From assembly GCF_004210375.1 (NCBI RefSeq), contig NC_134834.1, positions 153,655,290 through 153,719,289 on the forward strand: a DNA stretch of 64,000 nt, in the 5' to 3' direction. Below are positions 28,701 through 37,700 of this stretch, one piece after another; the stretch's first letter is position 1; each line of letters starts with the position of its first letter. The DNA is from Tachypleus tridentatus. Taxonomy: Eukaryota; Arthropoda; Merostomata; Xiphosura; Limulidae. The notes under the pieces were generated by a model. It searched no databases and was not told where the DNA came from. It worked only from the letters and a program-made list of their open reading frames with translations. The translations under genes were made by a program, and so were the position numbers.

Positions 28701-31700
28701 CCACCTTGATAAAGTTTTTTGTTTTTTAAAGGCCATTAATCTTTTTATGTCATTTAAGTGTTCTAAATTTATATATTAAACCTTTTTTAATGTCATTCCC
28801 TTTTAAGAATCACAATCTCTATAGTTCGATTTGAAAAGCAGAAAATGGCCGTAACATTAAATAACTCGACACCAGGACTGGAAAGTCCAACTTCAGGTGA
28901 GTAATGCTGCTGTTTAAACAATCTGTTTAAACGACCCTTTAGTCATCCTGGTGAGTTATTATTACAATTTTGCTGCATGTTTTTTAACACTTTTATTACT
29001 TTACTTTTGATACTTGCCATAATGACACATAACCCGGAACCAGGACTGGAAAGGCCAACTTCAGGTGACTGACTGTGGTTCTTGTACTTACCTGTTAGTC
29101 TTCCTGGCAGGTTGTGATAATTACCATTATGCTACAGAAAGTCCTTTACAACTTCTCTTACTGTAGTTTCTTTCTTAACATTGTATACTGGATGTCACCA
29201 TTGGTTTTATGCTATTTATGTTTTTAAATGTTGTTTTGTTTTGCCTTCATTTCATTTTATGAATCTTACTACATATACTTTACTTCTACCTTTTTACTGG
29301 ACGTTTTCAACCAACTAACCAATCTGTATGCAGTCCACTTCCATATAGTGGGATCCAGATGTTGACTTTGTGGTCCTATCCAGGGTATGATGTTTCATAT
29401 ATTTCAAAATAAGTGTGCTCCACTTCTGTGCATTGAGACCTAGAGATTCATGTTGCACCCAGGGATGTCCATAGAGATATGGGTAGTTTAATATTGTTAT
29501 GAATCCTGTTGTTGCATTGGTTCTTTTGGATCATTTGGTAAAAGGAATGCAAAGTTCAAACTACCTATTAAAACCATTATATTTCTTGTACCACAAGTTA
29601 TGCACTTTATCAAATGATAGGCTTAACTTCACTGATGATGCTTATCAACTTCTCTCATAACTCTAGTACCTTGTTGGAACAGAAACCCAAACCTCAAGTA
29701 ACAAACTCACTAACACATGCCCTAACTCAGTAATTAGTCTTACATCTTGTCTGCTCCAGTCTAATTGGCAATTCTATGTCATTCAGATTATCCAAACTTT
29801 TGAGAAAATTCTGGATGTTATGCACTTATTGCATCACATCAAAACTTTATCTTCAATGCTCATGTTGATGAATTTATTGACTTATGAACTGGTTTTTTTT
29901 GGTAATGCACATGTTATCTGAGTTGGAACAAGTGGAGCATTCTTATGATCAGAATATCATATCCATGATTTATTAAGTAAATGGATGTTTTCCTTTCCAT
30001 TTCAGTGTTTGGGAACAGTTTCTATTTTCTAAAATCTTTTGTCTGCAAAACCCATTTCATTTAATGAAAAGGAAAGTGTATCACTTTTTTTGCCACTAGT
30101 TCACCTAGCAATATATCTCACTTCACAAAGAATGGTTGTCATTTATTTGGTTGCTAATTTCTGTATATTTAGTACTTCTTAGAATGTAAACAAAATACAA
30201 ATTGAAGTAACAAATAAACAAATAAAACACTTGCTAACTCAATAATTAATACAATGGTAGTTTAATGTTGTTTAATATTTTTATATAATTTAGATCTTTT
30301 ACCCAATTCTAGACAATTTCAGACATCATGCAGTCATCATGTCAGTTCTGAGTTGTGAAAGCTACTTTGATTTTCTAAAAATATTTGATATCAGACAAAT
30401 CAAAGCTGTTCTGATATGGTTAGAAAAGTATTTTTAGTAGATTACTAAAATCCAGTAGTGTCATGAAAGTTTATTCTGCTAGTAGTGAAAGTACTTGGTT
30501 GTATAAGAGATATATATTGTGTTGCTATTACTTTTTCCAAGTCTTTGAATAGTGGGTGAGCACTACAAGATTTGAGGTTGGCTAATGTTGTTATACTTTT
30601 CAAGGAAATTGATGACAATTTTCCCAGTAATTATAGGCCTATTAGTCTTACATCAGTGGTGGGAAAAGATTTTTGACAATCTGATAAAAGGTGTTTTGCA
30701 AAGTCATTTAACTTTTATTTTCATATCATTTAGATCATTTTTCCAATTTTCTAGACAGTTTATTACATCTCATGAAAACTCCCACTTTTGAACTTTATGA
30801 ATGTCTAAGTTGAAATATGAAAAGCTATGGCTACAATTGTATGTTTTGTCAGTAAATTAAGGAATATAAAGTTAAATGTTCTTAATGAGGATTTAGTTTG
30901 GTAATGTGAGTTAGGTAAATTCTTGCTGTAGAAACTTCATCATGATAAATGTTTGTCTGTATTTTTAGTTGAGGGTTTTGTGTTAAATTTAGGTAATTCT
31001 TTTAATGTCAACTGGGTACATTTCTGTTTAGAATATTTTTTCCTAATAAGTTTTACCTACTAATTTCCTGGATCCTGAAGTGAAATTTAAGTGTATGGAA
31101 ATAATTTTAATATGATCTGTTTAAGTTTTATTGATTTTTCTATACATTGTTAAAATAACATTCAAAACAAAATTAAGTGAAAGGAAACCTGAAGTCCTTG
31201 TTTGTATTGATAGGTTTTTCTAACACTAAATGTTTTCTGTATATAAATATTTTACTCTGTTAGATACTTTTCAAGAAGCATTTAAGCAAAAAGCAGTGGA
31301 TATCTCTTATTCTGCTGACATGTGGATGCATCATTAAACAGCTGAAGGTTTCTCACCCAAAAACATCAGTTACTGAAAGTTCTGATGTAGAAATGTCGTC
31401 TTTTTTAAAGCTACACTTGAACTTCAACCTGATGTTAATTCTTGTCCAAGTGAGTTCTTTCAGAATACACTAGGATTTTTATAACAAGTGATAAGAACAA
31501 TTCTGACAGATATTAAGAAAAATTTATTCTTTTTCTGAGATTAAAAAAAAAATGATAATAGGTAAGTTCATTTTGAAAAACAAGGTCAGAAAAGGTTTGT
31601 AGTTTAATACATTCAAATTTAACATTGTAGATATTAGCCCTGAAAATGGTAACTGTCTTACCAAAACCATTTGGTAGTTAAATAATAATAAATATTTAAC

Positions 31701-34700
31701 CTTTCATTGCACCAAAAAAATGTCATTTTTTTGTGTTTTTTCCTCTTGCCTGGAAAGAAACTAAAATTTGGAATGTACTATATTTTGGAAAAGTTAAGAA
31801 GGGAAGTTTGTGATAACCTTGACGTATATTCATTTTTAAACAATTATATAAGTGCTTGGTTTAACAGTTTGAAATCTAGTTCTAAGTTATGAAAGCTATT
31901 TTGAAATGGTTAGAAACATATATATGATACTAGGCAACTAAAATAACAGTAGTGTCATGAAAGTTATTCTGGTATGAGAAAAACTGCATATTTTTATAGG
32001 CACAATATTAGTATTTTTCTGTTACGTTTTCTTTGTCCTTGAACAGTGGGCAAGTTCAAGAAGCTTGGCAGTTGACTAAAGTTACTCTTCCTTCCAATGA
32101 AGATGATAAAAGTGTCCCAGTAATTATACATAAGTGGTGGAGAAAGTTTATAAGTCTGATAAAAAATCTTTCACAAATTCATGTAATAAAATTTAAAATT
32201 TTGTTGATAGTCAGTGGAAAATTTTTGTATTAATATTCTGACATCCTTTAAAGAGTTTTGGCATGAATTTGGTACATCTGGATTTTCAGGAAGTGTGGAA
32301 GATAGGTTTGCTCCTTGGACAGAATATTGGCTAGATGGAAGAAAGCAGAGGGTTGTTATAAGTGGAGTTCAGTTAACTCATTCACTATGGCTGAAATGTA
32401 TATTTATCAGCCGCAGTGAATGGGTTGAACTTGGATAAATATCATAAGTGAGATACTTCAGGGCTCATTATTAAGGCCATTGCACTTGGTTTTTATTTAT
32501 GTCAGTGGTATAAATGGCATAAATAAAGGAGTGATCAATAGGGTATTTTATTTCAAGATGAAAACTTACCTCTTCATTTAGAATAGCTTGATTTTTATGT
32601 GCATCCCCATCACACCAAACATACTCGCTTTTTTAGCCATGGGACTGTTATAATGTGACAGTCAATCCCCTTATTCTTTGGTAAAAGAGTAACCAAAGAG
32701 ATGTCAGTGGGTGATGATGACTAGCTACCTTCTCTCTGGTCTTACACTGCAAAATTAGGGACAGCTAGTGCAGATAGCCCTCGTGGAGCTTTGTGCAAAA
32801 TTCAAAACAAACCAAACCTATGTGCATCTGCCTATTAGATTGGCATTCCAGTTTCCTTGAGGTACCTCTAACCTGAAAAAAAAATTTAATGTGAATGGCA
32901 CTAGTGTATGATGTTATTATTTTGTAATGATAAATAACCCTTCACCAATAGAAGGACAACATAACCTCCTTACACAGTATTTCCCCCTAGAACACTTGAA
33001 TTTATTATTTTCTTTGGCATTGCTTGTAAAAGATGTTTAAAAAATTGTTAATTATTTGGGATTTGCAATAGTTTCTGAACAAGTGTCCATTCCTTAATTC
33101 CCAGTCTCTGGAATGTCTTTCTCATTTGAGGACCCAATTTTCACACCTTTGTCTTTTACCTACCATCTTCTTGCATTATCTTGACTAACTTTAGTTATTT
33201 CTCAGGCACTCTCTCATGTTCCATTGGGGTTCTCTGGAGAGGTTTGCTTTCTTTTCACTGCTATGCCCTGTACCTCTTCTCCTCTGTTCCCTCTGCTTTC
33301 AAGATTTTTTGGATAGGATGCTATCATAGCAAATGTATGCTTCTCTCATGCTTCACCAAAAAGTCTTGGAGGTGTTCCTGATTCTGATGATATGGACCAA
33401 GTTGACCTGGCATCAGCCTTCATTGTCTGTATGGGTTTTCATGTCTTTTTCAACCTTGCCCTTCTGTTTCTGCTTTTATGCATGCTGTATTCATGTCTCC
33501 TCTCTCCATTCCTGTTTCTCTGCCCTATTGTTCTTGCAGTCTTGCTTGTTTCTGATGTTAGAATAATCTTTTTAGTGACTATCCTGTCAGGTGTGGGGGC
33601 CTGTTTATCTTAACCAATCTTTGGCCTATACTTTTGGTTAACAGATAGGTTCTTCATGTTTTCACCTATAGACTCTCTCTCAACTTCTCTTACCCATTTC
33701 CAGTTCCCTTTCCTCTTCTCTGTGATCCCACTTTAGCATCTTAAGGATGCAGTCTCAGATCTGTTGTCCATGAATGCCATTGAGAGGTACGTACCCCTTC
33801 TCTTGTTTGTGGTTCCTGGTGAGACTTGGGACTGGCATCTGGTTATGTACCTCTTGTCTCTCAACCGACTTCTTTTCATTACTTGGTTCTTTAGGGAAAG
33901 ATTAACTCTTCTAGCTTATTGCTCTTCCTTTCCACATTGCTCTGCTCCCTTTTTCTTCAGTAAATTCAGAGAGACATATGCCCACCATATTTGCAAATTA
34001 GTACCAAGGTTCTATTTTTACATGGATGATAAACTTCTTGTCCCTTCTTGGAAGGACTCCTGCTCTCAAACTTGTATTGTTCTGCATATGGATGCACTTT
34101 TGGGTTGGCTTTTCAAGCCTGTCAAGTCCTTTTTTCACACCTATCCAGTATTTGGTACATCTAGGTATGTTTTTCAACTCCCACTTTATTAGGGCTCAGC
34201 ATTAATCAGTGATGATGAGATTACCCACTTGTAGAGAAAAATATATATGTCAAAATGGCTGGTTTAGGTTGAGAAAATTTTTATGTAGAGGAGCGAACAA
34301 TCTTTTGACCTTCAGTCATCTTCAGGTTCACAAGGAAAGAAAGAGATAACTGACTGATAGCTGACCACATGTTTGAAGGGGATTGTGTAACTGAGTGTAG
34401 GAATATAGAGGGCATGCTTAGATGTTTGATTATATTTATTAATATTGGTATAAAGGTGTTCCTTTGTATTGGTTTATTTTGGGCTTCTTTAATTTTGCAT
34501 TTATGCATTTATGTTTGTTTCTTTATTTAGTATTTGAGTGTTTTCTATGGCTATGTTGTGTTTATATGATTTGCAGTGTTTGAAAATGTGTGAAGGTGAC
34601 TTTTTGTGTTCTTTGAATCTGGTTTCCATTTTTCTACTTGTTTCTCCAATATGGAAGTATGGGAAGTTATCACATTGTATTTTATAAATAATGTTGGTGT

Positions 34701-37700
34701 TGTGTTTGTCAGTATAGTTTTTACTTAATATAGACCTTAGTTTTGTGCCTAGTTTTTGAATAAATTTGGAATTAACTGAAATGTCATATTTTGTTACTAG
34801 TTTTTGCCAAATGTTGGTTATTTTTCTGCTTATGTCAGGAATATATGGTATGCAGCCATATATGCTTTCGTGATTTTTAATTCGTGGGATATATTTACTT
34901 TTGTTGGTTGATTTTGCTTTCTGTCTAGGTGTGTGCGTATAATGTTTTCTACAGTTTGTGAAGGAAACTTATTGATGTTGATGAAGTATTGTTTTATTTT
35001 GTCTAATTCATCGTTAATTTTATCTGGTGAGCATAGTTTTATGGCTGTGTTTATTTGGTTTCTTAGTATATTGAGTTTTTGTTTTCTTTCATGTGCTGAG
35101 TCCCAAGGAATGTATAGTCCAGTATGGGTGATTTTTCGGTGGGTTTCTGTTTTAAATTGTGTATCGGTTCTTGTAATTTTGAGGTCAAGAAATGATATTT
35201 GATTGCTTTCTTCCTGTTCACATGTGAAGTTAATGTTGGATTGTATAGAGTTAATGTGAATGAAAAAATTAAGTGTGTGTTCTGTAGATGTGAATTCCGC
35301 AATCGTGTCATCTACATATCTGTACCAGTATAGTGGTGGATGTAATGCTGTGTTAGTTACTTGTGTTTCAACTTGTGTCTTAAAAATATTGGCTAGAACT
35401 GGTGATACTGGGTTGCCCATGCTTAGGCCATTTGTTTGTATATAGTTGTGGTTGTTGAACATGAAGTTTGTCTTCATCGTGATGAATTCTATGAGAGTGA
35501 CTAATTGGTTGCTGGGAATGTTTATTGATGGGTTATGGTCTCGGATATAGAGTTCTAAGGCTATCTTACAGGCTTCAACAGTTGGAACTTCTGTAAAGAA
35601 GGATATAACATCGAAACTGGCCATTAAGGCTTTATGATTAAGTTGATTAAGATTAGACCTGTACTTAAAAGAGTCTTTGATGAATGAGCTGACTGATGTT
35701 ACATATTTGGAGAATGCTTATGCTATGTATTTACCAAAATTGTAATTAAACAATTCATATGTTGACATTATTGGTCATAATAGACAATCTGGTTTACGAG
35801 GTTTGGGGATGTTGTATATTTGTGGTGTGCGTGAGTCAGTCAATCTTGTGTAGGTAGGAATGCAGTGATTTTGAATGTGTGTTGGCTTTTTTCATTTTTA
35901 GTATTATTTTGATTAGTTGCATTTCATGTGTCTTTGTTGAATTTGTGTGTATTGGTTTAATTTTGTTTGTGTCTGATAGAATGTTCTTCATCTTTTAGAT
36001 GTATTCATTCGTGATCATTATGACTATAGTGTTTCCTTTATCTGCTTTTAGAATTTTTATGTTTTTGTCTTTTTTCAGGTTTTTAATGGAATTAATGTGT
36101 CTTTTTGTAAGTTTGTTTTTTAGGTTTTGTGAGAAAATTCTTTGAAAAAATCGTTTGAGATGTTATTTTTAGGTGTTTCTGGAAAATATAAATTTTTAAT
36201 TTTTTCTGGGAAGTTTGGCTGTTGGATGTCAGAAAACTTGTCAAAGTTGTCTTCTTTCTGTTGGTTGTTTTCAGTTGATTTTGTTTGCTGTGTAAAGTAT
36301 CACAAGTCTCCTGGCTAGGTCTTCTAAACATATTTTAATTTGTAAGGTTGGAATGTACCTTGATGGTATTGCGAAGTTTAGTCCTTCGTTAAGTAGATGT
36401 CTCTCATCTGTGTTTAATTGTTGGTTGGATCTGTTAATTATGAGGTTAGTCACTGGTTTGTCTTGTTGGTGTCTTTTCTGTTGTGATAACTGCCACAACT
36501 TCTTTATTGGAGAAACAAGTAGAAAAATGGAAACTAGATTTAAAGATAACAAAAAGTTGCCTTTGCACGTTTTCGAACACTGCAAATTGAATACACACAA
36601 CATAACCATAGAAAGCACCCAAAGACTAAATAAAGAAACAAACATAAACAAATGCAAAATTAAAGAAGCCTTGCTTGTATAACAACTCAAGCACAAAATA
36701 AACCAATACAAAAGAACACCTTTATACCCATATTAATAAATATAATCAAACATCTAAGCATGCTCTCTACATTCCTACACTCAGTTACACAACCCCTCTT
36801 CAAACATGTGGTCATCTATCAGTCAGTTACCTCTTTCTTTCCTTGTGAACCTGACAATGACTGAAGAAGGTTGAATTGTTGTTTGCTCTTCAACATACAA
36901 ATTTTCTCAACCCAAACCAGCCATTTTTACATATATAGGGCTCAGCATTCTTCACTTCTCCTATGAGCAATGGAATGTCTCATCAACAATATTTGCTATT
37001 CTTATTTATACCCTATGCACAAAGTTCTTTTCACTTTGGGGTGTCTAGCTTCTCTGAAACCACCCATTTCTTTAGGCTGTACACACATGAGACTTTACCA
37101 GTAAACATTGCAGTGCCAGTGGAACCTTACTCAGGATCCCTTGTCCTTTACTGTGCATCTCTCTTCTCCTGTTCTCAAGGACTTATGTTGATGGTAGAAC
37201 AATATCAATACCTTTTCCACCCCTTGACTGGATCTGTCTCTCTTCAAAGATACTTTTCTGTTGGGTTCATATGCACCTATGAATGATATGACATGACTTC
37301 AGGCATGTTGACTCCAGAACAGTGTTCATTCCACATCAACATAGTGAAACTTATTGCTGTATATCAGGCATGTTCACAATTTCTCCATAATTTTGTAGAC
37401 TGGTTGGTCATAATTTTTCAACGATTTCGTGATTATTTCTTATAAGAACTATCGAGAGGTTACCCATACCAGAATGTTTTGCTTCCATACATTGGACTTG
37501 CTGTTTTGTGTTCATTCCTGTTGGGTTTGTCTCACAGCTTATTATATTGTGAGGTCTGAACTTGGTAGTAAATTACCTTTTTCATTTGAAAGGATTTTAC
37601 CTATGAAGTGGTACTTCCACTCTTAAGGTTTCTCATTGGGTTTGCTCTCATTTGGGCATGCCTGTACTTCTTTCAACACCATACTTCCCCTCTTTTGAAC

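Larger units (their letters stand above)
23457..29250 (+). mobile_element. near-complete non-LTR retrotransposon (I/Jockey superfamily)
   Basis: About 5.8 kb with parts in the expected order: 5' leader, gag-like zinc knuckles (24455-24600), AP endonuclease (24640-25800), reverse transcriptase (26120-27340), RNase H (27930-28290), a C-terminal H/C-rich segment, then a 3' UTR with two repeat units. The RNase H points to the I, LOA or R1 side of the superfamily rather than Jockey itself. Stops and frame changes occur in every part. The 5' edge agrees with the other two copies; the 3' edge is approximate. Confidence 0.85.
34204..36936 (-). mobile_element. Penelope-like element with inverted ends
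   Basis: Framed by a 13-bp target duplication AGGGCTCAGCATT at 34191-34203 and 36937-36949. The coding strand is minus, with a reverse transcriptase at 34830-35624 and a GIY-YIG endonuclease remnant near 34500-34720. A second, inverted copy of the endonuclease and 3' end occupies about 36480-36936 on the + strand, so the element ends in inverted repeats of about 450 bp. This layout is known for Penelope elements. Confidence 0.9.

Noticed and set aside
34933-35202. + strand open frame of 89 residues
   Set aside because: It is the antisense shadow of the Penelope reverse transcriptase.
36092-36331. minus-strand lysine- and threonine-rich open frame as a gene
   Set aside because: It lies in the Penelope element upstream of its RT and is most likely part of that element's decayed N-terminal region.
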